Part shown: piece by piece, positions 9,246 through 17,228 of the stretch
Layout of the letters: each line of letters starts with the position of its first letter
Position numbering within the stretch: position 1 is the first letter of the stretch
From: Haloplanus salinus
Lineage (GTDB): Archaea > Halobacteriota > Halobacteria > Halobacteriales > Haloferacaceae
Assembly: GCF_003336245.1 (NCBI RefSeq)
Contig: NZ_QPHM01000001.1
Location: 248,001 to 312,000 of the forward strand
Length of the DNA: 64,000 nt
Reading direction: 5' to 3'
Made by a program: the position numbers and the translations under genes
Notes under the pieces: model-generated
The model's input: only the letters and a program-made list of their open reading frames with translations
What the model was told of the DNA's origin: nothing
Database searches by the model: none

Positions 9246-9271
9246 GAAGAGCCGTGGGAGGGATTCGAACC
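9246..9271 (-). repeat. Inverted partial copy of a tRNA 3' end
   Basis: Read on the minus strand, these 26 bases match 9200-9225 (T-arm, acceptor 3' strand and the following CTTC) with three differences. It includes a canonical GGTTCGAATCC T-arm. The two copies face each other 20 bases apart. It may be a remnant of another tRNA or of an integration site; alternatively the pair folds as a hairpin that ends the tRNA transcript. Confidence 0.7.
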
Positions 9272-9530
9272 AAGGCACAGCGTGCTGCGGCCGCGGTTCA
9301 CGGGGAGTACGCGGGACACGCTGTGGCTCCCGGGGAGTCCGGCGAGTTTGATCCGGTGATCGTGAACGACATACGGCGGCGTGGTGTAGCCCTATCGATC
9401 CCGTCTTCCGTGGTGTTCCCGCGACCGTCGACTGAGTCTCCGAGCCGCTCTGCCCTCGTCGGTCGAGCGTTTTGCCGATCGGATCGACCGGGTACGGGAC
9501 GACGTCACGCACCGGACGTCGACGGGGCGA
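9272..9530. other. Spacer without recognisable gene
   Basis: About 260 bases between the inverted tRNA piece and the 3' end of the ABC importer operon. Open frames here have atypical, Arg/Ser/Pro-rich composition and no family signature. I see no RNA gene. Confidence 0.6.
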
Positions 9531-10349
9531 TCAGGCGTCGGTCGCGAGCCGTTCGATCCCCGCGAGCGCCGTGCCGACAAGCACCAGTAACACCACCGCC
9601 GCCAGCAGGATCGTCGACACCACGCTCACCAGCGGGTCGAGGCTCTGTCTGAGCGAGTTCCACGCCTGGACCGGCACGGTCCGTGTGTCGGGTCCCGAGA
9701 GAAACAGCGCCATCACGAACTCCTGGAGGCTGACGATGAACGCGACGAGCGCCGCGACGACCAGTCCCGTCCGCACCTCGGGGACGACGACGGCCCGGAA
9801 CGCGACGAGTCTCGATGCCCCGAGGTCGCGGGCGGCCTCGTGGCGCCGCCAGTCGAACCGGGCGAACGACGACTGCATCACGGAGAAGGTGAGCGGCGTC
9901 GCCCACAGCGAGTGTGCCAACACGAGCGCGAGATAGCTCTGCTGGAGGCCGAACACGCTGAAGAAGGTCAACAGGCTCACCCCGATGACGACGCCGGGGA
10001 CGAGCAGGGGTAGCAGCGCGAGGCCGACGAGCGCTCCTCGGAACCGCCCGCCGTACCGGCGGAGGCCGAGCGCCGCCGTCGTGCCGACGAGCATCGAGAG
10101 CGCGCTCGTTCCTGTGGCGACGACGAGGCTGTTGAGAAGCGACCGGAGCCACGTCGGCGAGGCCAGCAGTTCGCCGAACCACCGTCCCGAGAGTTCGGTC
10201 GGCGGGAAGACGACGGCGCTCGAAGCGTCGAAGGCCGTCGCGACGACGATGCCCAGCGGGAGCACGAGCAGACAGAACAGGGTCGCGATCAGCCCCCTGA
10301 ACAGCCAGCCACGGACCGTACGTCCTTCGATCTCAACCAAGGAGTTCAC
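9531..10349 (-). CDS. ABC importer permease (PotC-like)
   Basis: 272 aa with six predicted membrane helices. It carries the binding-protein-dependent permease coupling motif: EAARDLGASRLVAFRAVVVP near residues 165-185. Last gene of a four-gene minus-strand operon (binding protein, ATPase, permease, permease); its ATG lies 17 bases inside the upstream permease gene. The family imports spermidine/putrescine, Fe(III), thiamine, or phosphonates; the sequence does not tell which. Confidence 0.85.
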   Translation of the reverse strand: MNSLVEIEGRTVRGWLFRGLIATLFCLLVLPLGIVVATAFDASSAVVFPPTELSGRWFGELLASPTWLRSLLNSLVVATGTSALSMLVGTTAALGLRRYGGRFRGALVGLALLPLLVPGVVIGVSLLTFFSVFGLQQSYLALVLAHSLWATPLTFSVMQSSFARFDWRRHEAARDLGASRLVAFRAVVVPEVRTGLVVAALVAFIVSLQEFVMALFLSGPDTRTVPVQAWNSLRQSLDPLVSVVSTILLAAVVLLVLVGTALAGIERLATDA

Positions 10350-11229
10350 CCCCGTCGTCGAGTCGCCACAGGCCGGCGAGCAGCGCCGCCAACACGACGG
10401 CCACGGTGACCACCGCGAGGGCGGCGGCGGCGGGCCAGTCGAACTCGGCCAGTAGGAGCTGCGAGACTAGGATGGCGTTGGTCTGCTCGCTTCCCGATCC
10501 GACCAACAGCGGGGCGGGGTAGGCGCCGACCGACCAGGTGAAGCTGATCACCGCGGCGACGGCGACGCCGGGCCGGGCGTGTGGAACCACCACCTCGCGG
10601 AAGACGGCGGGACCGTCGGCTCCTAAGTCACGAGCCGCCTCGGCGAGGTGGTCGTCGAGCGTCGAGAGCACCGCGTACACCGCGAGGACGGCGTAGGGAA
10701 CGACGATGTACAGTTGCGCGATGACGGCGCCGACGGGGTTGTCCACCAACAGGAGGGGTTCGGTGAGGACCCCGGCGCCGACGAGGAGGTCGTTGAGAAC
10801 GCCCCGCGGCGAGAACACGAGGACGACCGCGAACAGCTTGACGACGATGGTCGTAAACAGCGAGAGGACCGCCCCGGCGAGCAACGCCGTCCGCCACCAC
10901 CCGGTCGCCCGCCAGGCTGCGTAGGCGTAGGCGACGGCCACCGCCACCGCGAGCGCCGTCACGAGGACGGCAAAACCCATCGTGAACGCGAATATCTCGT
11001 GGACGAGGGGCGTCTCGGCGACGTACTCGTAGCCCGAGAGCGACCACGACCCCTCGACGAACGCGCCGCCGGTCGTTCGCTCGGCGAGGCTCAGCCGGAA
11101 CAGATAGCCCATCGGGACGAGAAAGACGACCCCATCGAGGATCAACAGCGGTGCCAACAGGGCGACGGTCCGCCACCGAGCGGGAAGCGCGGCGAACGCA
11201 CGGGTCCAGCGAGCGTCGCTCAGCGACAT
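10333..11229 (-). CDS. ABC importer permease (PotB-like)
   Basis: 298 aa, about six membrane helices. The cytoplasmic loop motif EAARDLGADGPAVFREVVVP (near residues 200-220) marks the contact with the ATPase. It overlaps both neighbours: its start lies within the end of the ATPase gene and its end within the start of the second permease. Together the two permeases should form the heterodimeric channel of a PotABCD-type importer. Confidence 0.85.
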   Translation of the reverse strand: MSLSDARWTRAFAALPARWRTVALLAPLLILDGVVFLVPMGYLFRLSLAERTTGGAFVEGSWSLSGYEYVAETPLVHEIFAFTMGFAVLVTALAVAVAVAYAYAAWRATGWWRTALLAGAVLSLFTTIVVKLFAVVLVFSPRGVLNDLLVGAGVLTEPLLLVDNPVGAVIAQLYIVVPYAVLAVYAVLSTLDDHLAEAARDLGADGPAVFREVVVPHARPGVAVAAVISFTWSVGAYPAPLLVGSGSEQTNAILVSQLLLAEFDWPAAAALAVVTVAVVLAALLAGLWRLDDGGELLG

Positions 11230-12332
11230 CGGCCCCCGGACGCGTCGAAGTACCGCGCCTCGCTCGGCGCGAACCGGACCGTCAGCCGGTCGCCGGGTGC
11301 GACGCCCGGCGCCGACGCGACCGAGGGCTCGACGAACAGGGTCGTCTCCCCGGCCGAGAGCCGAATCCGGACGTCCGATCCGCGGTAGACGGTCTCCTCG
11401 ACCCTGGTGGTGACGGAGACGGTCGCCTCGCCGCCGTCGCCGACCGCCTGTGAGTTGGCGCCGACCCGCCCGGCGGGCGCGAACGAGAGCCGTTCCGGCC
11501 GTAGCGAGACGACGACGGCGTCGCCGGTCGCGAGCCCCGCGCCGTCGATGGGCGCCTCGAAGTCGACGCCGAACGGGGTCCCGAGCGTCGGCCCTCGTTC
11601 GTCGACGACCCTGCAGTCGACGAAGTTCGTCGTTCCGAGAAACGACTCGACGAACCGATCGGTCGGATCGTCGTAGACCGTCTCGGGTGCGTCGAGCTGG
11701 ACGAGTCGCCCGTCGTTCATCACGCCGAGTCGCTCGCCGAGCGTGAACGCCTCGTCCTGGTCGTGCGTGACGTAGAGCATCGTCGTTCCGACGCGGTCGT
11801 GGATGCGCTTGAGTTCGAGCTGCATCGTCTCGCGGAGCCGTCGGTCGAGATTCGACAGCGGCTCGTCCAACAACAGGAGATCCGGGTCGAGGGCGAGCGA
11901 GCGGGCCAGCGCCACCCGCTGTTTCTGTCCGCCGCTCAGCTGTGCCGGCCGTGAGTCGCCGTATCCGGCCATCTCGACGAGTTCGAGCATTTCGTCGGTG
12001 CGGGCGTCACGCTCCGTGGCCGGCACGCCGTCCATCTTCAGCCCGAACTCGACGTTCTCACGCACGCTCCGGTAGGGGAACAGTGCCCAGTCCTGAAACA
12101 CCATCGAACAGTCGCGCTCGTTCGGCGGCCGCTCGGTGACGTCGGCGCCGTCGAGCCGGATCCGCCCGGCCGCCGGCGTCTCGAACCCCGACACCGCCCG
12201 GAGCACCGTCGACTTTCCCGAGCCGCTCGGGCCGAGCAGACAGCAGAACTCCCCTTCCGCCACGGTGAACGAGACGTCGTCGACGGCCGTCAGGTCGCCG
12301 TAGGTGACGGTGAGTCCGTCGAGTTCGAGCAT
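11220..12332 (-). CDS. ABC importer ATPase (PotA-like) with TOBE domain
   Basis: 370 aa. ATPase core residues 1-235: Walker A GPSGSGKST near 34-42, signature LSGGQKQR near 135, Walker B LLLLDEPLSNLD, switch THDQDEA. The MVFQDWALFPYRSVREN stretch is typical of the PotA/FbpC/MalK group. A C-terminal TOBE-like barrel (about 245-365) follows, where such transporters may sense substrate. Its ATG follows the TAG of the binding-protein gene with no gap (TAGATG), so coupling is expected. Confidence 0.9.
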   Translation of the reverse strand: MLELDGLTVTYGDLTAVDDVSFTVAEGEFCCLLGPSGSGKSTVLRAVSGFETPAAGRIRLDGADVTERPPNERDCSMVFQDWALFPYRSVRENVEFGLKMDGVPATERDARTDEMLELVEMAGYGDSRPAQLSGGQKQRVALARSLALDPDLLLLDEPLSNLDRRLRETMQLELKRIHDRVGTTMLYVTHDQDEAFTLGERLGVMNDGRLVQLDAPETVYDDPTDRFVESFLGTTNFVDCRVVDERGPTLGTPFGVDFEAPIDGAGLATGDAVVVSLRPERLSFAPAGRVGANSQAVGDGGEATVSVTTRVEETVYRGSDVRIRLSAGETTLFVEPSVASAPGVAPGDRLTVRFAPSEARYFDASGGRCR

Positions 12333-13427
12333 CTAGTTGTCCTGGACGAACGATCGGAACCGCTCGCTCATCTCGCCGGAGAACTCCGCGACGCCGGCGA
12401 AGTTCTGGAACGCGATCCGGTCGAGTTCGTCGTTCGTCGTCGGCAGCTCCGCGGCGGTTTCGTCCGGATAGGTCGTCTCCGCGTGTGAGAACCCGAGGTT
12501 GAACGCGTCCGCGTAGGCGGTCTGGACCTCCGGGTCGAGCAGGAAGTCGATGAACTCCGTCGCCATCGCCTCCTTCGAGGTGCCCCGGACGATCTGGTAG
12601 TAGTCGATGTAGCCCGTCGTCGGCTCCGGGACCGTGACGCCGATGGGATACTCGTCGGTGTCCCGTGCCTTGCGCAGCCCGTACGCGAAAAAGTAGTGAC
12701 CGACGTCGGCCAGCCCCTCCGAGAGGGCAGTCCAAAGCTGCTGAGTCCCCTGATAGAACGTCGACACTGGGAGGCCCTCGATGACCTCGAACAGCCCGTC
12801 CATGTACCGACGGTCGTACACCTCGTCGGCCATGGGCTCGTCGTCGGCCAGCAACGCCGCCATCATGAACAGTTTGAGCCAGAAGTCGCTGGGTAGCGCG
12901 ACGTTCGCCGCCGCCGCCGACCGAAGGTCGGTCCACGTCTCGGGCGTCCACGACGCCGCCGCCTCGTTGTAGACGTACGCGTGGGCGCCGTACGCGACGG
13001 GGACGCCCACCTCGGCCATTCGGTACTGGCGGAGGTTGGACTTGATTCCGCCCGCGTTCGAGAGGTCGGCGTATTCGACCGGGATCCAGAGGTCGTCCTG
13101 CTGGCCGCGGTGGTTCGTCCGCCCGACGCCGACGGTGACGTCGAACGGCGGGTCGTCCTCCGGCGACTGCCGGATCTTCGAGAGAATCCCCTGCCAGTTG
13201 CCACTCAGTTCGAGCGTGTTGCCGGTTCGGTCCTCGTACAGCGGCTTGATGGTCTCGCGGAACACCGTCTCGTTGGTGCCGCTCCACACCGACACCCTGA
13301 GGACGTCCCCTCCGGACGATCCGAACACGCCGGCACAACCGCTCAGTGCCGTCGTCGCAGCCACGCCGCCGGCGAGAAAGCCCCGCCGGCCGACCGTACG
13401 GCCCCGCTCCGCATCCCGCTTGGGCAT
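12333..13427 (-). CDS. ABC importer substrate-binding lipoprotein (PotD-like, Tat-exported)
   Basis: 364 aa. The N terminus has a twin-arginine signal (GRRGFLAGGVAATTALSG) ending in a lipobox LSGC at about residue 30, so the protein should be exported folded and anchored by lipid. The mature part resembles type-2 periplasmic binding proteins of the PotD/Fe(III)/thiamine group (LRVSVWSGTNE, FDVTVGV, NEAAASWTPETWTDL, FIDFLLDPEVQTAYAD). First gene of the operon; a TTTTATT box on the minus strand (13448-13457) lies about 25 bases upstream. Ligand unknown. Confidence 0.87.
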   Translation of the reverse strand: MPKRDAERGRTVGRRGFLAGGVAATTALSGCAGVFGSSGGDVLRVSVWSGTNETVFRETIKPLYEDRTGNTLELSGNWQGILSKIRQSPEDDPPFDVTVGVGRTNHRGQQDDLWIPVEYADLSNAGGIKSNLRQYRMAEVGVPVAYGAHAYVYNEAAASWTPETWTDLRSAAAANVALPSDFWLKLFMMAALLADDEPMADEVYDRRYMDGLFEVIEGLPVSTFYQGTQQLWTALSEGLADVGHYFFAYGLRKARDTDEYPIGVTVPEPTTGYIDYYQIVRGTSKEAMATEFIDFLLDPEVQTAYADAFNLGFSHAETTYPDETAAELPTTNDELDRIAFQNFAGVAEFSGEMSERFRSFVQDN

Positions 13428-14133
13428 AGTCGTGATTAGGACGAGGCCAATAAAAGCTGCCGGAACGTGGTATCGGTTCCCGTCCGTCCGGACGCAGCGC
13501 CGCCGTCGAAGCGGGTCTCCCCTCCGATCACGGCGGAAGTCTCCCGCCGGCTTGGCTTAGAAGGGACGCCCACGTTCTGTGGCTGGTTGGGACCCGGCGT
13601 GGGTGGGACGGCTACTGCGGCTTGGCGCTCTCGGCCGTATTCGTCGAAGTCCCCGTTCGTACGGCGCGCTAGCTATCGGCAATAGTGGCGGCGTTCGTCT
13701 ACGCGTTCAGCCGGACGCAGGTCCGGGTCCCGTGCCGGCCTCACGACTCCCCACGCACGAACGGAGACACCAGCCACCCTATGGAGTCGGGGGCGGCTGG
13801 TTCTGTCGGACGCGACGTGTGGAGACGGGGGGTGGATCGGTGGTCATCGACCGACCGCACGGCCGGATCGTTCCTCCATCGTGAACGTCCATGCGTTGGG
13901 GTTCCCTTGGAGTTCGCACGTCGAAAGGAGTCCCGATTGATACGCGTTGTCGGCCGTGGCCTCGGGTGCGGTATCCCACTCGTCGACCGTAAGTCGTACC
14001 GAGGAGTACTACCGATTCGTGGGTACACGGCGTGGGGGCGATTCCGGACGGCTGAGACGCGTCGACGGGGCCGGAGCTTATGCGCCGGGACCCCGAAGCC
14101 GTTCGCAGGAGTCGCCGGCCCGTACCACCACGT
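13428..14133. other. 0.7 kb stretch without recognisable gene
   Basis: Apart from the importer promoter at the left edge, no frame shows haloarchaeal coding composition. Long open frames here are rich in Arg, Ser and Pro with few acidic residues, and none matches a family I know. No tRNA or other RNA motif was seen. It could be decayed coding DNA. Confidence 0.6.
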
Positions 14134-14511
14134 ATGAACGCCCGAACGCCGGCTCTTAGCGTCGCCTGTGGCATCACGATCCTCCTTCTGGTGGGAGCTT
14201 CGAGCATCGCGTTCCTCAGTAGCCAGTACGGCGACGGCCCCGGTGTCGGTATCTTGGGAGTGGTCAGTGGGCTGGTTGCGGGCCTGCTGGCCGCAGTCGT
14301 CGTCGGGGTCACGGCCGACCGCACCGAGGGCTGGCTAGCGACTGCGCTCGTCGCTTACGGAACGTTCGGTGCCACGTTCCTGGGCATTGGGGGCTTACAG
14401 TACCGCAACGTCCCCGGCGCGGACGGCCTGTTCCCGTTCCGGATCCACCTGCTGACGAGCGTACTACTCGCAGTCGTAGCCGCAGGAGTCGATCATCGGG
14501 GGCGGGGGTAG
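14134..14511 (+). CDS. Small membrane protein of unknown function
   Basis: 125 aa. Four hydrophobic segments are visible: about 8-27, 37-60, 70-95 and 105-122. It ends with a short basic tail DHRGRG. I do not recognise the family. The ATG at 14134 is preferred over an upstream start because the added residues would be Arg-rich and non-membrane. It stands alone between a gene-poor stretch and a convergent transporter gene. Confidence 0.6.
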   Translation: MNARTPALSVACGITILLLVGASSIAFLSSQYGDGPGVGILGVVSGLVAGLLAAVVVGVTADRTEGWLATALVAYGTFGATFLGIGGLQYRNVPGADGLFPFRIHLLTSVLLAVVAAGVDHRGRG

Positions 14512-14625
14512 CCGGACGGCTGAACGGATCGTCCGGGGCGGGCTGGACGCCGCGGCCGAGCGGCAAGCACCACGGCACCGGGGACGGTGGATCTTGCTAC
14601 CACCGACGCGCCCGGAAACGGGTTC

Positions 14626-15537
14626 TCAGGGGAACAGTCGCGCCAGTTCGGCGGCGACGACCCGGCGTTCGAGGAGGGCGACGCCGGCGACGACGACGCA
14701 GAAGCCGACGGCCGTCGCGGGCGTGACCGGTTCACCGAGCAGGAGCCACCCGGTGAGTGCGGCGACGATGGGGACGACGTACGCGACGAGGTTCGTGCGA
14801 ACCGGTCCGATCCGGCGGATGAGCGTGAAGTAGATGGGGTATGCGGCCGCGGTCGAGGGGATGGCGACGGCGAGAATCGCCGCCACGACCGTCGGTGTCG
14901 GGGTGGTCCCCGCCGCCGACTCGCCGATTGCGAGGCTCCAGGCGTGGAGGAGGACGGCGCCGAGGCCCATCGCCCACGCGGTCATCGGGATGCTCTCGAC
15001 GGTCGCCTCGATACGTCGCGTGAGGACGCTCCCGAGGGCGATGACCACCGCCGCGGCGAGGACGTAGAGTTGCCCGACCGTCGATCCGGACGTGAGCGTC
15101 TCGGGGGACGGCTGGACGATCACGACGACGCCGACCAGTCCGAGGAGGATGCCGACGATGCCCCGCACGTCGAGTCGTTGACCGAGCAGTAGGAACGCGA
15201 ACGCGGGCGAGAGGATGGGGTTGAGCCCGTACATCACGGACGCGGCGGCAGGGGTGATCGTCCGTTGCCCGAGAAAGAGGAGACCGTTGTTGACGGCGAC
15301 GATAGTGAGGGCGCCGACGACGAGACTCAAGACGTCGGGGCGGGTCCGCGGAATCCAGTCGTCGTAGCGGACGGCGGCGTAGACGAGCAGAAGCGGTGCC
15401 GCCACGTCGAACCGAAGGGCGGCGAAAAAGACCGGCGGCAGGACGTCGAGACCGGCCTTGATCGCCACGAAGGAGCCGCCGAAGAGGACTCCCAGCAGGA
15501 CGAACAGGCCGGCGTTTCGGTAACGGCCGGGGAACAC
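14626..15537 (-). CDS. EamA/DMT-family transporter
   Basis: 303 aa from a GTG at 15537. It has ten hydrophobic helices arranged as two EamA repeats (first with GGSFVAIKAGL and AAASVMYGLNPILSPAFAFLLL; second with TNLVAYVVPIVAALTGWLLL). Members export or take up amino acids, nucleosides, or small metabolites; no substrate can be assigned. The frame stays open back to an ATG at 15633, but the extra residues are not hydrophobic and run into the promoter of the divergent methyltransferase gene, so the shorter form is favoured. Confidence 0.8.
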   Translation of the reverse strand: MFPGRYRNAGLFVLLGVLFGGSFVAIKAGLDVLPPVFFAALRFDVAAPLLLVYAAVRYDDWIPRTRPDVLSLVVGALTIVAVNNGLLFLGQRTITPAAASVMYGLNPILSPAFAFLLLGQRLDVRGIVGILLGLVGVVVIVQPSPETLTSGSTVGQLYVLAAAVVIALGSVLTRRIEATVESIPMTAWAMGLGAVLLHAWSLAIGESAAGTTPTPTVVAAILAVAIPSTAAAYPIYFTLIRRIGPVRTNLVAYVVPIVAALTGWLLLGEPVTPATAVGFCVVVAGVALLERRVVAAELARLFP

Positions 15538-15642
15538 GCTCGCCGCTTCGCTGCCGGGGGGAATGTGTGTGTCGGTCCGCAGGCGGGTGGATCCGCCGGT
15601 GAACGGGGGAGGCTTAACCAGCCCGGGACCCACGACCGATCC

Positions 15643-16254
15643 GTGACCGACGACCGCGAGCGCTGGAACGAGAAGTACAGCACGGACGAGGAGTTCGAGT
15701 TGCCGGACGACCCGATTCCGGAACTGGCCAGACGGATCGAGACGCTCCCGACGGGGCGGGCGCTCGACGTGGCGACGGGGACGGGGCGGAACGCCCGCTT
15801 TCTGGCGAGCGAGGGGTACGACGTGGACGCCGTCGACGTCTCCGACGAAGCGCTCGACCGCGCCGCGCGGGCGGCCGACCGCGAGGGCGTCGACGTGAAC
15901 TGGATTCGCTCGGACGTCGACGACTTCGCGTTCGAGGACGGCGCGTACGACGTGCTCACGGTGAGTTTCTTCGCCGCGCTGGACCGGCTTCCGGACCTAC
16001 TCGGCGCGCTCGCGCCAGGGGGCGTCCTCGTCTACGAACACCACATTCGGTCGAGCGACCCCATCGAAATCGGGCCGTCGAACCGCTACCGCTACCCGTC
16101 GAATCACCTGCTCCGATCCTGCCTCGGGCTGACGATCCTGCACTACGAGGAACGGACGCGACTCGACGGCGAGGGCCGGACGCAGGCGGTGGCGACGCTG
16201 GTCGGGCGGAACACGTCGGGGGATGCGCAGTCGTATCCGCGGCTGTCGACGTGA
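15643..16254 (+). CDS. SAM-dependent methyltransferase (TehB/UbiE-like)
   Basis: 203 aa from GTG. The start ERWNEKYST and the SAM-binding loop ALDVATGTGRNARFLA (near residues 40-55), acidic motif VDAVDVSD, and motif DVLTVSFFAALDRL identify a class I methyltransferase. The substrate is not evident; thiopurine/tellurite-type enzymes share this start. A box GGCTTAAC (15611-15618) lies about 28 bases upstream and fixes the GTG as start of a leaderless message. Confidence 0.82.
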   Translation: MTDDRERWNEKYSTDEEFELPDDPIPELARRIETLPTGRALDVATGTGRNARFLASEGYDVDAVDVSDEALDRAARAADREGVDVNWIRSDVDDFAFEDGAYDVLTVSFFAALDRLPDLLGALAPGGVLVYEHHIRSSDPIEIGPSNRYRYPSNHLLRSCLGLTILHYEERTRLDGEGRTQAVATLVGRNTSGDAQSYPRLST

Positions 16255-16264
16255 GAGTGAGCGA

Positions 16265-16666
16265 CTAGTCCGAGACGCCGTCGAATAGGGTTTTGTCCAC
16301 TTTGACGCCGAACGTGAAGTAGTTGGGCGGGACGAACTGGTAGGTCCGCACGGTGACGCTCGGGTTGACGCTCGTCTGGATGTACGCCGCTCGTTCGCCG
16401 AATCCGTGCTCGTCGATTATCTCGGCCATCGTGGCCTCGAAACAGGCGTCGAGGGCGGCGCTGGGGCTTCCGGCGTTTTTTGCGGAGTCGACGTGGATGA
16501 TCGCGTCGTCGGTCTCGATGCGGAAGACGCCCGGAACGGCGTGGTCGACGACGCGGGCTGCCCGTTCGCGCCGCGGTGTCCGGAGGCGACGGCGGAGTGT
16601 GAGACGGCCGAGATGGGACTGGAACCGTTCGAGGGCGACCGGGCTCACTTGGTTGACTGTATCCAC
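16265..16666 (-). CDS. Hypothetical protein, start uncertain
   Basis: 133 aa as drawn. The C-terminal 90 residues (FRIETDDAIIHVDSAKN ... YIQTSVNPSVTVRTYQF ... FGVKVDKTLF) have normal haloarchaeal composition and look translated. The N-terminal 43 residues are unusually basic and lie antisense to an oligopeptide-ABC relic (16547-16672), so they may not be native coding sequence. The gene may be a truncated remnant fused to a chance start. I do not recognise the family. Confidence 0.4.
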   Translation of the reverse strand: MDTVNQVSPVALERFQSHLGRLTLRRRLRTPRRERAARVVDHAVPGVFRIETDDAIIHVDSAKNAGSPSAALDACFEATMAEIIDEHGFGERAAYIQTSVNPSVTVRTYQFVPPNYFTFGVKVDKTLFDGVSD

Positions 16667-16672
16667 CGGTAG
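16547..16672 (+). pseudogene. Relic of the C terminus of an oligopeptide ABC ATPase (OppD/DppD type)
   Basis: 42 codons read DDAGCPFAPRCPEATAEC, then ETAEMGLEPFEGDRAHLVDC, then IHR and a stop. The GCPFxxRCPxA...C...C cysteine pattern is the signature of the C-terminal oligopeptide-transporter domain found after the ATPase core. Upstream in the same frame there is no ATPase sequence, so only the tail of the gene survives. Seen: the motif and stop. Inferred: deletion of the rest. Confidence 0.65.
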
Positions 16673-16677
16673 CGACG

Positions 16678-17085
16678 CTACCCGACGGCCACGTCCGCGT
16701 CACCATCGTACTCGTGTGCCACCAGCGTCGAGAACGGCACCTCCTCCAGCACTGCCTCGTTGGTCGCCTCGAGGACGACCGGCGGGGCGACGCCCTCCTC
16801 GACGGCCTCCACCCACCGGCCGAGACAGAGACACCAGCGGTCACCGGGGTCGAGGCCGGGGAAGTCGAGTTGCGGTCGGGGCGTGATCAGATCGTTACCC
16901 TGTGCCTTCGAGAACTGGAGGAACGCTTCGGTCATCACGGCACAGACTTCGTGACGGCCGCGGTCAGATTCGAGGTGGTGACAGCAGCCGTCCCGCAGGT
17001 AACCGGTCGTGGGGTCGGTGCTGCAGGGTTCGAGGTCGGTGCCAAGGGCGTTCGATTCGGCCGGCTCGTCCGATTCACGTGCCAT
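16678..17085 (-). CDS. DUF2237 family protein
   Basis: 135 aa. The family pattern is clear: NALGTDLEPCSTDPTTGYLRDGCC, then GRHEVCAVMTEAFLQFSKAQGNDL, then DRWCLCLGRWVEA and APPVVLEATNEAVLEEVP. Six cysteines are conserved in character. DUF2237 proteins are widespread in bacteria and haloarchaea and have no established function. Length is normal. Neighbours give no functional hint. Confidence 0.88.
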   Translation of the reverse strand: MARESDEPAESNALGTDLEPCSTDPTTGYLRDGCCHHLESDRGRHEVCAVMTEAFLQFSKAQGNDLITPRPQLDFPGLDPGDRWCLCLGRWVEAVEEGVAPPVVLEATNEAVLEEVPFSTLVAHEYDGDADVAVG

Positions 17086-17127
17086 GGCGGAGGGACGAAC
17101 GCGACGGGGGAGAACGTTGGGGTCTGA

Positions 17128-17228
17128 TAGTGATTACCGTAGGGATTCGTAGCGTTTCCGGAGTCGGAATCGGAAGTCCATCCGCAGTTGGCGGAGACGA
17201 GACATCGGGCTGGCTACGATAATCACTA
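17128..17228. repeat. 101-bp element with 15-bp terminal inverted repeats
   Basis: TAGTGATTACCGTAG at 17128-17142 and the inverse of TAGTGATTATCGTAG at 17214-17228 match at 14 of 15 bases. It lies exactly between the HEAT-repeat gene stop and the DUF2237 promoter region. It could be a miniature transposable element or a terminator/regulatory hairpin. One end resembles that of the element at 24232-24312. Confidence 0.55.

Noticed and set aside
9254-9652. Plus-strand gene starting in the inverted tRNA piece
   Set aside because: The sequence turns Arg/Ser-rich and runs antisense into a clear permease gene; no integrase motif found.
9531-14133. Complete integrated mobile element after tRNA-Thr
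   Set aside because: No integrase, replication or phage gene is visible, and the importer operon has normal composition; only the tRNA fragment hints at integration.
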